64,000 nucleotides of DNA, taken from assembly GCF_048569485.1 (NCBI RefSeq), contig NC_134357.1:334170742-334234741 (forward strand), read 5' to 3'. This document shows positions 22,247 to 34,293 of the stretch, piece after piece. The stretch is from Anomaloglossus baeobatrachus (lineage: Eukaryota; Chordata; Amphibia; Anura; Aromobatidae). A program made the position numbers and the translations under genes. Below the pieces are notes generated by a model. The model did not search any database, had not been told where the DNA came from, and saw nothing but the letters and a program-made list of their open reading frames with translations. Positions within the stretch are counted from its first letter, which is position 1, and each line of letters opens with the position of its first letter.

Positions 22247-23775
22247 GTGCTGTTCTGGCAGCAGGTTTTCCAGATGAAGGCCAAAGGAGTGACCCTATCA
22301 GACATAGCAAGAAAAATTGGTCATTCAAAGTCTGTGGTTTCAAGAATATTGCATCTTTACAACATCACAAACTCTTTCAAGTCCTTCAAGAAGGCTGGTC
22401 GCCATCGAAAGACAAATGCAAGAGAGGACAGGATAATGTAGAACATCTCAATGGGTAATAACTTCAACATTACATCTGGAATTGCTCTCCAGTTCAGCAC
22501 TAAACAGGGTGAGGACCTGTCTCGTCATACAGTGTTACAGCGTTTTAGAGCATTTGGAGTGAAAGACCACTCTGCAGTGACCAAACCTCTTATTAGCAGA
22601 AAGAATCAAAAGGCTAGACTCACCTTTGCTGAGGAGCGTGTTGTGTAGACAGAGGAGAAGTGGTCCACAATTCATTTTAGTGATGAAAGAAAGTTTAATT
22701 TATTAGGTCTGATATGAAATAATATATTCGTTGACAAACTGGGGAAAGCCTGAACCCAAAGTATATTAAAGGGAACCTGTCAGGTGCAATATGCACCCAG
22801 AACCACAAGTTCTGGGTAAATATTGCTATTCCCTACCTAACTGTCCCTGTATACACTAGCATAGATAAAGAGGTCTTTAGAAAAAGATTTTATAAAGATC
22901 TTTTATCGTATGCTATGAATGAGGGCAGTTGCCTCAAGGGCGTTGCTTCACCGGCCAGTCGCCCCCATTAGCATGCCCACAGGGACATACTAACATGCTA
23001 ATGAATTCACAACATCAGAAGAGATTCAATCACCTGTCCCCAGCTTGATGATGGATTTCAGCTCAGTGCACATGACCCCGGAGTTTCGAACATGAGCATT
23101 ACCTCTCCTCCGACACTGAGCATTAATTAGCATGTTAGCACGCCCACAGGGACGTACTAACATGCTAATGGGGGTGACTGGCCAGGGAAGCAACGCCCCT
23201 TGGGGCTACTGCCCTCGGTCATTAGCATATGATTTAAGATCTTTAGAAAGCCTTTTTCTAAAGATCTCTTTATCTATGCTAGTGTATAGAGGGACAGTTA
23301 GGCAGGGATTAGCAATATGCACCCAGAACTGCTCGTGGTTCTGGGTGAATATTGCACCTGACAAGTTCCCTTTAAGAAGTCAGTGAAAGGTGGTGGAGGA
23401 AGTGTCATGGTTTGGGGAATGTTTTCTGTAGAAGGAGTTGAACCCATCATACAGCTACATAGCAGAGTGAAAAAAAGTGTGTATCAGAACCTTCGACAAC
23501 ACATGGTTTCTTACTTGCATTTATCACGCAATCAGCCAGCAATTGTCATGCAAGACAATGCCCCCTGTCACACAGCAAAACAGTTCATTGAAACAATGAA
23601 ATGGCCAGCTGAGACTCCTGATCTAAACCCAATAGAAAACCCCTGGAAAATCCTTGGTGACAAAGTTATGGCTAAGAAACCCACAAGTGTCAAAGAACTG
23701 AGTAAGAGACTGGAACAAAATCACACCAGAGCAGTGAGAGAAACTAATGATGTCCTGTGGTCACAGATGTGCTGA
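22247..23775 (+). pseudogene. Tc1-like transposase, broken
   Basis: The N-terminal part (22247-22648) has the paired helix-turn-helix region with GVTLSDIARKIGHSKSVVSR and HTVLQRFRAFGV; one TAG stop at 22439 separates two in-frame pieces. A second stop follows EERVV near 22646. The catalytic domain follows: FSDERKFNL (first Asp), then, after the MITE insertion, GGGSVMVWGMFS, QDNAPCHTA (second Asp) and DLNPIENPW (Glu), giving the DD34E order of Tc1 transposases. It ends at 23775. The MITE at 22770-23371 splits the frame right before KKSVKGGGGS. The protein cannot be made as it stands. Its role would have been cut-and-paste movement of its own element. Confidence 0.9.
22770..23371. mobile_element. 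TTAA-type (T2/Kolobok-like) MITE, simple copy
   Basis: A 602-bp element with long inverted ends starting AGGGAACCTGTCAGGTGCAA, flanked by TTAA (22766-22769 and 23372-23375). It contains inverted CATGTTAGTACG/GCTAATGAATT-type arms and no coding sequence. It is the uninterrupted relative of 6876-12996. Confidence 0.9.
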
Positions 23776-24068
23776 AGTCATTCAAAGTACACTTCCTACT
23801 GATTGTAAGTATTCTGAAGGTAACAACAGTTGCCAATCTTTCTCTGTGCTACAGTCATTGCTGTTCTCCAATTATGATCAACATGTTTTGGGCAAAAGAA
23901 AGGTTTTACGTTGATAAACTTTGGATTTTTTGTAAAACACTGTTTTAGTGGCATGGTGTACCCCTTACGGAAAAACCCCCTTCAAATGTTCATCAATATA
24001 GATTACATTATTTCTGAGAAAAAAAGCAAGTGATCATACATTGTTCTCTAATTTTGATCTCCAGTGTA

Positions 24069-25990
24069 GATGTATATTAACCCACACCTCCAACACACTT
24101 GAAAGTGCCTTTCTAATTTTTCACCCTATTTAGGGAAGTTTGAAAGAGCTTGTAAACATCAATTTTATGCCTAGAGTAAAGCATGAAATGACCTTAAAGA
24201 TGGCCGTACAACTTAGATGAATGTCGGCCCGGATTTGGGTGGGAGGAGCTGGCCATCTAATGTCAAAGGAGATGTCCATACTCTCCACTTGTTACAGATA
24301 CCAGGACAAAGAAGAAATGGGTATTTATTATTTCAAAATACTGCTCTTTAAACCAGAGGGTAAAGTAAGCTCCAATCAGAGGATTTGACAGTGGCTAACT
24401 TCATTCTTCCTATGGAGAACACATGAATGCTTGGATGAACCCTGCATGCATGTATATTAATGGGTCAAGAGAAAGAACCGAAGGTTGAACAAGCCTACAG
24501 GCAACAGCTAAGGATGGGTTTACACTGTATTTCCTCAATGTAGAAGTTGGGAAAGCTCCCAATGTACATGCTGAAAAACTTCAAAAGGCGTCCATTAGAA
24601 AATCTGGGAAAGAGGAGAAAAATTAAACAAAAAAGTATTAGCATGATAGACTATATGACTTCCGCAGGCTGCTCAGGAAATCGGCTCTTGTTCTGGAAAC
24701 CATGACTGTAGCACTGCTGATACCTGTGATTAGCTACAGGGGTCAAGTAAGAAGATCGCATCAGAAAAACAGCCCTTGACACACTTTTCTAGTCATCTGA
24801 CCGCTGCAGTCAAATCACAAACGTGAGCAGTTTGGTTGAAATCTGGACATGACAGACCTCCTACAAGAACAGAAAGAGAATAGGTCTCCATTATTTGGAA
24901 AATATCCATGTCATCTGGCCTCTTTAAATGAATTCTGGGTAGTAGACCGTATACCTTCATTTTCACAGATCGCTCAACAAATATTTCAATAAAAACTCAT
25001 GAAGAAGCACACAATTTACGGTATACGTTAACGTTATACGTTATTCATCTACAGGTGATGGACATCACGCTTGGGTACAGAGACTCAACAAAGTTCTTCC
25101 TTTAGATCCATACTGCATGATGGGAACATGGCACATTTTTTTCCTCCTTTGGCTAGTAGAATTCTGCTATGTGCCTCCATAATTTTCGAGGATACCTGCC
25201 CTCTCGCTGGTCCTTTATCATATTGGTTTCCCTGCTGGATGCAGAAGTTCAAAGAAAATTCTCTCAAATGATTGCTGCTGTAAGTTGTGACGGGAGGATC
25301 TTGGAAAGCAAATATCTTTATATAGATTGTAATTTACTATATTTTTTGTGGGATAGTAGCCCTTCCTAAAACTTTTAAATCCTTCATATAAGTAACATAA
25401 GAAATATATATATCACATGGAAAAAAAAAAATTGAGGGCATGAGGTGACAAGAGACTTCTTTGCAAAATAATCTTTTTATAGCCTGTGTTTTTAATCCCT
25501 TTATTAAAAAAAGTGATTATTACATCTCCTAATTTAAACAATGCTTAAATAAGTTACCGTAGTTTTAAATTAATTTGATAATTACGAAGTCTCTGGGAGC
25601 AGTTTCTATTGAACAAGACGTATGATGACAAAAATTGAATTGTGTAGCAGGTTACAACAGCTTGTAGGGGGCACGTCTAGATGTGTTACCCAAATACAGA
25701 GGTTGTCTCAAGAAAAAAAAAAAGCCTGCAACACCTGCACGCATACAAACAGACCCCTTTCTTTCCTTTCAAGCAACCCCTTTAAATGGGCTTTCTTAAT
25801 TTGCAACAGTCGAAATCACATGTAACACTGCACATCAATGTATACCAAAACTCAAGGATGGACAAGGCCTACTGAGACTTAAAGGGGTTTGAGGATTAGA
25901 GAAACATAACTGATCTATCCCAAAAGTAGCATCAACCCTGTCAATTGGTTTTATCTGGTATTGTCAATAAGACCAAGCTGCCATACCACA
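24069..25990. other. Non-coding spacer
   Basis: About 1.9 kb without a recognisable gene or repeat. Short open frames at 25071-25369 and 25622-25825 lack any family motif and look like chance. A TTAAAGGGG motif at about 25881 may be a decayed TTAA-type end. Confidence 0.4.
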
Positions 25991-25992
25991 TA

Positions 25993-27594
25993 CAGTGGGT
26001 ACGGAAAGTATTCAGACCCCGTTAAATTTTTCACTTAGTTTCATTGCAGCAATTTGGTAAATTCAAAAAAGTTCATTTTTTCCTAATTACTGTACAATCT
26101 GCACCCCAGCTTCACAGAACACCCCCACCCCCCCAGAAATGTAGACATTTTTGAACATTTATTAAATAAGAGACTGAAATATCACATGGTCATAAGTATT
26201 CAGACCCTTTGCTCAGACACTCATATTTAAGTCTCATGCTGTCCATTTCCTTGTGATTCTCCTTGGATGGTTCTACTTCTTCATTGGCGTCCAGCTGTGT
26301 TTTATTAAACTGATGGGACTTATTTTGGAAAGGCACACACCTGTCGATATAAGACTTCACAGCTCACACTGCATGTCAGCCCAAATGAGAATCATGAGGT
26401 CAAAGGAACCGTCCAAGGAGCTCAGACAGAATTGTGGTATAGAATTGGCCAAGGTTACAAAAAAAAAATAAAAAAAATTCTGCAGTACTCAAGGTTCCCA
26501 AGAGCAAAGTGGCCTCCATAATCCTTAACTGAAAGAAGTTTGGGACCACCAGAACTCTTTGTAGACCTGGCCATCTCGCCAAACTGAGCAATCGTGGGAG
26601 AAAAGCCTTGGTGAGAGAGTTAAAGAACCCCCAAGATCACAGTGGCTGAGCTCCAGAGATGCAGTTGGGAGATGGGAGAAGTTTCATAAAGTCAACTATC
26701 ACTGTAGCCCTCCACCAGTCGGGCCTTTATGGCAGAGTGGGCCGATGGAAGCCTCTCCTCAGTGCAAGATATATGAAAGCACATGAAGGACTCCCAGACT
26801 ATGAGAAATAAGATTCTCTGGCTGATGAGATGAAGATAAAACGTTTTGGTGATAATTCTAAGCAGTATGTGTGGAGAAAACCAGGCACTGCTCATCTGCT
26901 GCCCAATACAATCCCAACAGTGAAACATGGTGGTGGCAGCATCATGCTATGGGGGCATTTTTCAGAAGCAGTGACAGGATGACTGGTTGTAATTGAAGGA
27001 AAGATGAATATGGCCAAGTAGAGATATCCTGGAAGAAAACCTCTTCTAGAGTGCTCTGGACCTCAGACTTGGCCAAAGGTTCACCTTCCAACAAGACAAT
27101 GACCCCAAGCACACAGCTAAAATAACAAAGGAGTAGCTTCAGAACAACTTTGTGATCATTCTTGACTGGCCCAGCCAGAGCCATGACCTAAACCCAATTG
27201 AGCATCTCTGGAGAGACCTGAAACAGGCTGTCCACCAACGTTAACCATCCAACCTAACGGAACTGGAGAGGATCTGCAAGGAAGTATGGCAGAGGGTCCC
27301 CAAATCCAGGGTGAAAAATTTGTTGCATCATTCCCGGGAAGACTCATGGCTGAACTAGCCCAAAACTGTGCTTCTACTCAATACTGAGCAAAGCGTCTGA
27401 ATACTTGAATGACCATGTGATATTTCAGTTTTTCTTGTTTAATAAATTTGCAAAAGTTTCTACATTTTTTTTTCTGGCAAGATGGGGTGCAGCATATACA
27501 GTAATAAGGAAAAAAAATGAACTTTTTTGAAATTGCTGCAATGAAACAAAGCGTGAACAATTTAAAGGGGTCTGAATACTTTCTGTACCCACTG
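25993..27594 (+). mobile_element. Tc1-like DNA transposon, decayed (family of 49242-50801)
   Basis: The 1602-bp element begins CAGTGGGTACGGAAAGTATT and ends with its inverse ...TTTCTGTACCCACTG, between TA dinucleotides (25991-25992, 27595-27596). Translated fragments of a Tc1 transposase are visible on the plus strand (helix-turn-helix near 26530-26760; [12 protein letters not shown] near 26930-26970; QDNDPKHTA near 27095; LNPIEHLWRDL near 27190-27220), in several frames and with many stops. Confidence 0.9.
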
Positions 27595-27856
27595 TATATT
27601 TGGCAGACAGGTATGGTGCTGTTTTTTTCTTGACCAGCCCATTTAATTTTAACTAACAATGATTTTAAGGGGGTTATCCACCATTGCTCACTTTTTCACT
27701 AAAAGGCATCGGCATCACATCTCCTGATGTGGAACAGAGAAGTGTTAGAAAATCCTTTTAGTCATCAAAATACATGGAGTCTTTTCCAGACAATATGTTC
27801 TAGATTTCTTTGGTCGCCAAACTACTGCATCATCATGAATATATTCTAGTACTAAT

Positions 27857-28418
27857 TAGTGATGAGTGAGCATTACCATGCTCGGGTACTTGTAACAAGC
27901 AGTCAGATGTTTGAATGGGTGCGACTTGTCTTCAATTATACTCGGATACTCAACGGGGAACTTCCGGAAAATTTTCTAGAAAAATGCTGCGTTTCCCCAT
28001 AGACGTCTACTATACTGGATATTCAAGTAGAGCCTATTCGAAATCAATGGGGAGCTTGAGTATTTTTCAGGGAAATCTTCCAGAAAAATGCTCACGTTCC
28101 CCTCTGTCTTCCGTGATACTTGGGTAGTCAAGTCGCGCCCATTCAAAGTCAATGGGGAACTCAAGCATATTTCCATAACATTTCCCTGAAAAATACTCAA
28201 GCTTCCCCATTGACTGTGAATGCTAAGAATGGGCTTGACTTGAGTACCAGAGTAGATTGGAAGTCAATGGTGAACGCAAGCATTTTTCTCGGAACTCTTC
28301 AGAAGAGTTCCCCATTGCCTTCCATTATACTCAGGTACTCGAGTTGCGCCCATCCAAGCATCCAACTGCTCATTACAAGCATGGAGGACCCGAGCATGGT
28401 AGTGCTTTCTCATCACTA
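27857..28418. mobile_element. hAT-type MITE
   Basis: A 562-bp element with ends TAGTGATGAGTGAGCA and GTGCTTTCTCATCACTA, flanked by a perfect 8-bp duplication GTACTAAT (27849-27856 and 28419-28426). The middle has several diverged copies of a CATTCAAAGTCAATGGGG-like unit in both orientations. Small open frames inside are not genes. Confidence 0.9.
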
Positions 28419-28426
28419 GTACTAAT

Positions 28427-29489
28427 CCATATATTACAGGACATCTCATATGAAGTCACATTAAACAGTTTGTTTAAGGGCGTTTTCTTGTCCCACACTT
28501 GTTCATGGCCTATTATAGCGGCTCAACCAGAGTAGAACATAAAAGAGAGGCTCCATGACAATAATCAAAATGAACCCCCATATCATAGTACCAGGGTTTT
28601 TCCATTCCTAACAGAAGATGGTGTTGATGGCCTCCTTCATACCCACAGTATGACTAATTTCTCACTCTTTTGCTTCCTAACAATGTAATTGGATTGAAGA
28701 TAGAGTTCTGCATGTGTAACCACCATATTGCCATCCAATAACAAAAAGAATGAGGATGACCGGGTACTATTTAGGCTGCCTTTATGAGTGGGTGAGCTAC
28801 AATCCAGACACCACCCATGTACAAGTGTGGCACTGTTACCAAGCTTTTTTTTTTTTTCCCTTTTTTGGAAAACTCCTTAAAATTTACATAACTAAATTGA
28901 GTTGCACATTTCCTAGTGTAACGGTACAATAGCTGTGTAAAACCCATTATTACTTCTAAAAGCTCTAATAAGCTGCACAGATATTATCTATGTTCAGGGG
29001 TTGCTTTATCTTTCATTAACAAAAAAATAAAGAGTTCTATGTGTGAACTGTAACCTCAGGTATTACATTGTGATAATGCTGTATATTAAAAAAAATAAAT
29101 CACATGCATGATATTTACGAACTGGACACAATACTTGCTCTCCATTGTGGCCTACAGTATCTGAAGATCTATAATATATATTGAAAATATAAATAGCCCT
29201 TTATGTGATTACATCTCGTTGGATGCATCGTCCACAGAACATCACAGTCTCGCTGCCATTGATAGAAGAAAAATGAGCAACCCAGATTTTTTGGCATGTA
29301 TAGTCCGCAAGTAGTCAGTAACCCACCCACTTGTGTGACATCATTCCAGCTGATAACGTAACGGGATGCATAATAGAATTAAGTGTAAAATACATTTACA
29401 AATAGACGACAGGGCCTCATACAACGGACCTGCTTTGCTACAAATTCCTTATTCCAGGCACAGCATGAATACAGTCAATTCCACATATC
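28427..29489. other. Non-coding spacer downstream of dlgap4
   Basis: No exon, repeat end or RNA gene recognised. There are some poly(T)/poly(A) runs only. Confidence 0.4.
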
Positions 29490-30907
29490 AGGCTCTATTG
29501 CTCTTTATTGGGTGCATCCCTAGGAATAGATATTTTTTTTTTTTTCCAAAATTCCAAAACATCTGATTTTTTTTTTTTAATTAAACTTTTTTTTTTGTCC
29601 TATAAATCCTGTTTTCACATCTGCAAAATGTGAAGTTCACTTCTGTCCGTGTCAAGTGGGGGAAGAAACCTGCAACCTTAAGTGATGTCATCAAAGAAGT
29701 GGGAGGGGAGAAGAAATTAATGATGTCACCAGTGTAGGATACGTACTCGGCCTCATTAGACAGTTTGATCTGCTCATTAAATATTTGGATCCTCAGCATC
29801 ACCATTACGTCTACATGTGGATGTGGGTTATCAGAGCATAGGATACTTGGTATCACTACACGATGATGTCTTTTCATCGGTGTGTAGAAAATCCATATCA
29901 TACAACGATGTTGCATATTACGGGTGGACAGGTACTTAGCATCATTATACAGCGCAGCATGTTCAAAAGGTAATGTATAGAGATTCTCAGCCTCAAAGAA
30001 AGTGCCATGAGTAAACGGTCCATGTATTGAGATACTATGCATCAGCACAGTTTAGTGGGTTCACTATTAGTAAAGGGTATGTGATCTCATATCATACAGT
30101 GTGCTTTGTTTCTCATCACATTGCTAGCTCGCAGACTGGAATTTTCAACAGCAATTATATTGTCTCCATTAAACTGGGTCTAAACCAAAATGACAAAGTT
30201 ATCACAAAAATAAAATCCTCTGCTAGTGAAGTCAGCAATGCATGGCAGTGCAGAGCGTGACATTGTGCAGAGCTACTCATTACTGCAGGGCACTGCATCG
30301 CCCAATGTTGCACAACAAAGTGTACGTCTACTAAATAGAACAATGCATCGCAAGCCATCCGTCTACTCCAAAAGATGAAATTTGGGGCTGTCGGAGCAAG
30401 TGTTTAATCGAAACCGTACAACCGCATGCTCCTTCGTAAAGAGGAGAGGGATGTTGGGGGTAGGGTTTGTTCCTTATTGCAATAGGTGCTACTTATAACA
30501 GACAAGGGGGTGATACAAAGGTGGCGGACCGTCCAAAACCAGGGTTCAGTCTTTGTGCAATTGTGAGATTTTGGGGTGCCTTATTGCCTCGGCCCAGACA
30601 GGGAGAGGGGTAGTGGGGCTGCATAACAGGAATACCCCTTCCAAAAACCTTCCAATTTGGGTCTCTTCCCCACACAGACATGAAAAAAAAAAATCTCCTT
30701 ATTTTAAGAATAATTAGTTTGAAAAGTCCTGGCACACCATCTGTGGAACCCTCCTGACAGCACCGTGTGCCTGTCAGATTTAGCCGCCTAGAATTCGCGT
30801 GCTCTTGTGCCTTTCTCCCTGTGTCTCCCACTTGAGTCTGTCAGTAAGTCTATAGTTGCCAAGACCTTCCATTCACCCCATTATTGGCACACCAAAGTCT
30901 CTCTCCC
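29490..30907 (-). other. dlgap4: Probable 3' UTR of dlgap4
   Basis: The stop codon TGA lies at 30908-30910 and no coding sequence follows on the minus strand. The first canonical AATAAA I can see downstream (plus strand TTTATT, 29504-29509) would give a 3' UTR of about 1.4 kb. The end point is inferred and further sites may be used. No transposon was recognised in it, in contrast to the flanks, which fits a retained UTR. Confidence 0.5.
29504..29509 (-). terminator. Candidate polyadenylation signal
   Basis: AATAAA on the minus strand, about 1.4 kb after the dlgap4 stop codon. The downstream GU-rich element is weak, so this is a proposal only. Confidence 0.35.
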
Positions 30908-31132
30908 TCAGAGCCGCGTCTGTGCCTCTGGCACATAGATCTCGATGCTGTCCGCACTCTCTGTAGCAGAATTCTGGCGCACCGACGCTGCTCGTTTGGC
31001 TGCCATCAGCCTTTTTCGGGCTTCTTGTCGCTGCTTGTCACTGTTGGAGGGGCCTGGTGCCTTGTCGCGACTTAGGGGAGGCTTGGGTCGGGCTGGTTTC
31101 TTTGGCACAGGGGGCGGGGGTCTTTTTATCTC
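30908..31132 (-). CDS. dlgap4: DLGAP (SAPAP/GKAP) terminal coding exon with SHANK PDZ ligand
   Basis: This is the last coding exon of a postsynaptic-density scaffold protein that links PSD-95-type guanylate kinases to SHANK. It encodes 74 residues from EIKRPPPPVPKKPA, through DKQRQEARKRLMAAKRAASV, to IEIYVPEAQTRL and TGA. The proline-rich PPPPVPKKP stretch and the basic helix are family hallmarks, and the C-terminal QTRL is the known PDZ ligand for SHANK. The acceptor TTTCATAG lies directly upstream at 31133-31140, and the exon starts in phase 0, matching the donor at 38906. The SRDKA...SDKQRQEARKRL spacing is closer to vertebrate DLGAP4 than to DLGAP1 or DLGAP2 as I remember them; DLGAP3 is not excluded. 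A 24-bp polypyrimidine array begins about 110 bp upstream in the intron. Confidence 0.9.
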   Translation of the reverse strand, partial: EIKRPPPPVPKKPARPKPPLSRDKAPGPSNSDKQRQEARKRLMAAKRAASVRQNSATESADSIEIYVPEAQTRL

Positions 31133-31240
31133 CTATGAAATGCATAAATAAAAGATGATTAGACTGTTATTCTATTTTTCCATTTTTAATTTTACAGCAT
31201 TATATAACAATATATATTGTTCTGGAAATACATCACATAT

Positions 31241-31796
31241 GGAGAAGAAAAAAAGGCGGAGGAGAAGAAAAAAAAAAAGGCGGAGGAGAAGAAAAAAAAA
31301 AAGGCGGAGGAGAAGAAAAAAAAAAAGGCGGAGGAGAAGAAAAAAAAAAAGGCGGAGGAGAAGAAAAAAAAAAAGGCGGAGGAGAAGAAAAAAAAAAAGG
31401 CGGAGGAGAAGAAAAAAAAAAAGGCGGAGGAGAAGAAAAAAAAAAAGGCGGAGGAGAAGAAAAAAAAAAAGGCGGAGGAGAAGAAAAAAAAAAAGGCGGA
31501 GGAGAAGAAAAAAAAAAAGGCGGAGGAGAAGAAAAAAAAAAAGGCGGAGGAGAAGAAAAAAAAAAAGGCGGAGGAGAAGAAAAAAAAAAAGGCGGAGGAG
31601 AAGAAAAAAAAAAAGGCGGAGGAGAAGAAAAAAAAAAAGGAGGAGGAGAAGAAAAAAAAAAAGGAGGAGGAGAAGAAAAAAAAAAAGGAGGAGGAGAAGA
31701 AAAAAAAAAAGGAGGAGGAGAAGAAAAAAAAAAGAAGAAGGAGGAGGAGGAGAAGAAAAAAAGGAGGAGAAAAAAAAGGAGAAGAAAAAAAAAAAA
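31241..31796 (-). repeat. 24-bp polypurine/polypyrimidine minisatellite beside the last dlgap4 exon
   Basis: Twenty units spaced exactly 24 bp start at 31255. Sixteen begin GGCGGAGGAGAAG and the last four (31639-31711) begin GGAGGAGGAGAAG, each followed by a run of about 11 A; a degenerate purine tail follows. On the gene's sense strand it is a nearly pure pyrimidine tract of about 550 nt. The Lys/Arg/Glu-rich and Phe/Pro-rich open frames across it are artefacts. Confidence 0.95.
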
Positions 31797-33560
31797 GTCT
31801 TTCAATGGTAAGATAGGCTGAAGGCAACACTGGGAAGAAAGCAGGCAACAGCTGCTTGGAGGAGAGTACCACATTTGTGGGAATCTGGAAAAATGTCAGG
31901 GCTAAGTCATGCATGAAGGATACTGTGTTAATGAAAAGACATATGGAGAGCAGCAATTGTGTCCAAATACTTATTGATGGCACCGTTTTACCCAGGCAGT
32001 CAGTGTTTATATGGCATAGCACAGAAAAAGGTTTGTATTTTTGCACAAAAAGCTTCCCCATGAACCAAACTGAATTCTGGAATATTCATTTGGTTTTGCC
32101 CTTTGGTTATTTGGGTCTTCAAATTCTGTGTGGTTGTTGCTCAGTTAAACAAAGTTGTCAAGTGAAGAGAACTCTTCAATGGTAATCCCCTGACAGATCA
32201 AGGGAGTGATGGGCAGATCAAACGCAAGCCATAGGGGAAAATGTAATATTGTATACCACCCAAAGTAAACACGTGGAAAGGTTATTTCAGCAAACTACAT
32301 TGCTTTTTACACAGCAGAGTAGAACATAAATCTACAATCTTAGAAGCTTGGCTCCACATGGATTAAATGAACTGCTTTACACGGGATTCTATAAAGTCTT
32401 ATGAGTCTTGACCGTTCTCTTCACTTTGTTCTTTGCCTCCTAGTAACCCAGGCCTTTAAGACAACTTACGGTCTTGGGAGTGGTCGAGGGTTTGCCTATA
32501 CCCGCAAGAGACTTTTCTAATTATGGAGGGATGGAAGAAGAAAGGAACAGGACTTTGGACCAAATGAAGCCAACATGACAAGAAGGATTACACATGGGGA
32601 TTCAGATCCTGCAACACTGAACAGAGCGCATCCGTGCCCCAGTCGATCTGGTTTATATGGACAACATATTGGAACTTGTAGGCCACCAAAGCTCATATTT
32701 TGAGCCTTGAGGAAGGGATATTTGTCTGGACGCCTCAACCAATGTATTGTCAGCATATGTACTGCACACCTCGACCCTGGGTTAACCTTTTTGGATCCCT
32801 TCCTCCTCTGTATCTTAATTGTATCGTCTAACGTATAAGACTGTTGTATGCTATACCTTTTAGGGGGTCTTCCTCCTCGCTATAGTGTTGTGGGGAGATA
32901 AAAAGTTTTGTTTTATGCCGACCCTACACATCTAGTACTTTTGTACAAACTTACCTTGACCTTGAATCTTCAAAAAATAGGCCAGTGGAGTTTGTGGGGA
33001 CCTATTGTGTCGGATATAACCTTCAGCACCATCTGGAGCTACAATGACCCTAACTGTGGGATTGTATTTTTACGACTTGTCCACTGGTGTACACATAGGC
33101 AAGGGATCAAGGGGGAGGGGTCAAGAAATGGGCTTGTAGAGCCCTATGTCGGTTTACATTCATCTAGAATAGCCCTGCGGGCTGCCCTGTATTTTCTGGA
33201 GCCAAGGATGCCTTTTGGTGTCCTTTCAATTTGAGTGATCCCCCATTTAGGGGTCTGTTACATTTGTGCTTATTTCACTTATAAACTGTGGCAGAATCAA
33301 AACATCCTTCTGTTTCTGTATGGGTGCTGTAGCACTATATAAAACAAGATATTTGGTATTGAATCTGTAACTTACCTCACGATCCCCAAAAGTTTCATTG
33401 ATCCTCTTCCGCTCCACCCCCCCCCTTACCTTTCTCCATCCATCCTCCCCCTAGTCCCTCTTATATACAATCTTACAAAGGATTGAAGCCTATAATAACT
33501 TACTGAATGAAGGGGTTTGTGGGGCTGAATATGTATCTATGCCACTTTGGTACTACAGCG
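31797..33560 (-). other. Last dlgap4 intron, unassigned part
   Basis: Non-coding intron sequence. Short plus-strand open frames at 31856-32185 and 32908-33234 have no recognisable family features. Possibly old repeat sequence, not delimited. Confidence 0.4.
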
Positions 33561-33964
33561 GTAATTACCAGTATTCTCTGCGCAAGCGCATTATCATGCT
33601 GTGAGATATGCATTAAGTCTTAATAAATTGCTACTGCGCATGCGTTGTCGGAGCTCAAAACATCTTGCTTATATACATCTAATTTGCTTAATAAAAGTCT
33701 ATTATCATACTCCTAGACTATTGTGCACTAGTTAGTATATCTTACTCACTTGAGAAATATGTTTTAATAATCAACAGCGCTGCTTTACCGGCGCATGCGC
33801 TGTAGAGACTTAGGAGTTCAGCCGAATCATGTGATTCGGCCAAAATGGCGGCCGCCATGCAGAAACGCTACGTACTGCAAAGCTGCAAGCTGGTGAGTGA
33901 TTATCTAATTTGGTTTACGATTTAAATAAGGCACACTTTACTTCATACTGTCTGCCTTTTTCTT

Positions 33965-34005
33965 CCCCTGAGGAAGCCTCCCGTATGGAGGAGATACGCG
34001 TGGGG
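33965..34005 (+). ncRNA. Hammerhead ribozyme-like motif, degenerate
   Basis: The order is stem I CCCC (33965-33968), box CTGAGGA overlapping at 33968-33974 (consensus CTGATGA), stem II CCTCC/GGAGG with a 5-nt loop (33977-33991), then AGATAC where GAAAC is expected, GCGT, and GGGG closing stem I (34002-34005). The architecture is kept although core bases differ, so it is probably inactive. Confidence 0.5.
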
Positions 34006-34293
34006 TAACTCTGCCAAAGTAACCCACCCCTCCTGATACTATCCTAGAAAATAGAAGCACAAGCATAGCAGGGTACCAAAGTGAGTATGGGCCTGTTTAC
34101 ATCACCCTAAACGACAGAATAGGGTAAATTCACCACTGTTTGGTTAGCATGCACAATTACAGCACTTTGTGCCTGTGCTATTACTTTATATGTATGCTTT
34201 ACCCTACGCTTGCTCCGTACTCCGTGTGCCTTGACCAGGACAACTGACCTTGATCCCTGATAGTGTCACTTTGTGTATACAGGGGCTGACTTA

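Larger units (their letters stand above)
21332..24066 (+). mobile_element. Tc1-like DNA transposon interrupted by two MITEs
   Basis: The ends AGTGGAGAACAAAATTAGAG (left) and, in reverse, CACTGGAGATCAAAATTAG (right) lie next to TA (21330-21331, 24067-24068). A second internal copy of the end motif at about 21508-21526 fits Tc1 elements with paired transposase sites. Removing the MITEs at 21556-22129 and 22770-23371 leaves about 1.55 kb, the usual Tc1 length. The transposase is in pieces (see 22247-23775). Confidence 0.9.

Noticed and set aside
25071-25369. Overlapping short open frames that might be an exon
   Set aside because: No splice signals fitting the frame and no family similarity that I can recognise.
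31241-31735. Regularly spaced 24-bp units, CRISPR-like at first glance
   Set aside because: There are no distinct spacers, the sequence is purine-rich tandem DNA, and the context is a vertebrate intron.
31155-31816. Long Lys/Arg- or Lys/Glu-rich open frames (about 200 codons each) on the plus strand, and Phe/Pro-rich frames on the minus strand
   Set aside because: They are translations of the 24-bp polypurine minisatellite in an intron; all frames stay open because the unit length is a multiple of three.
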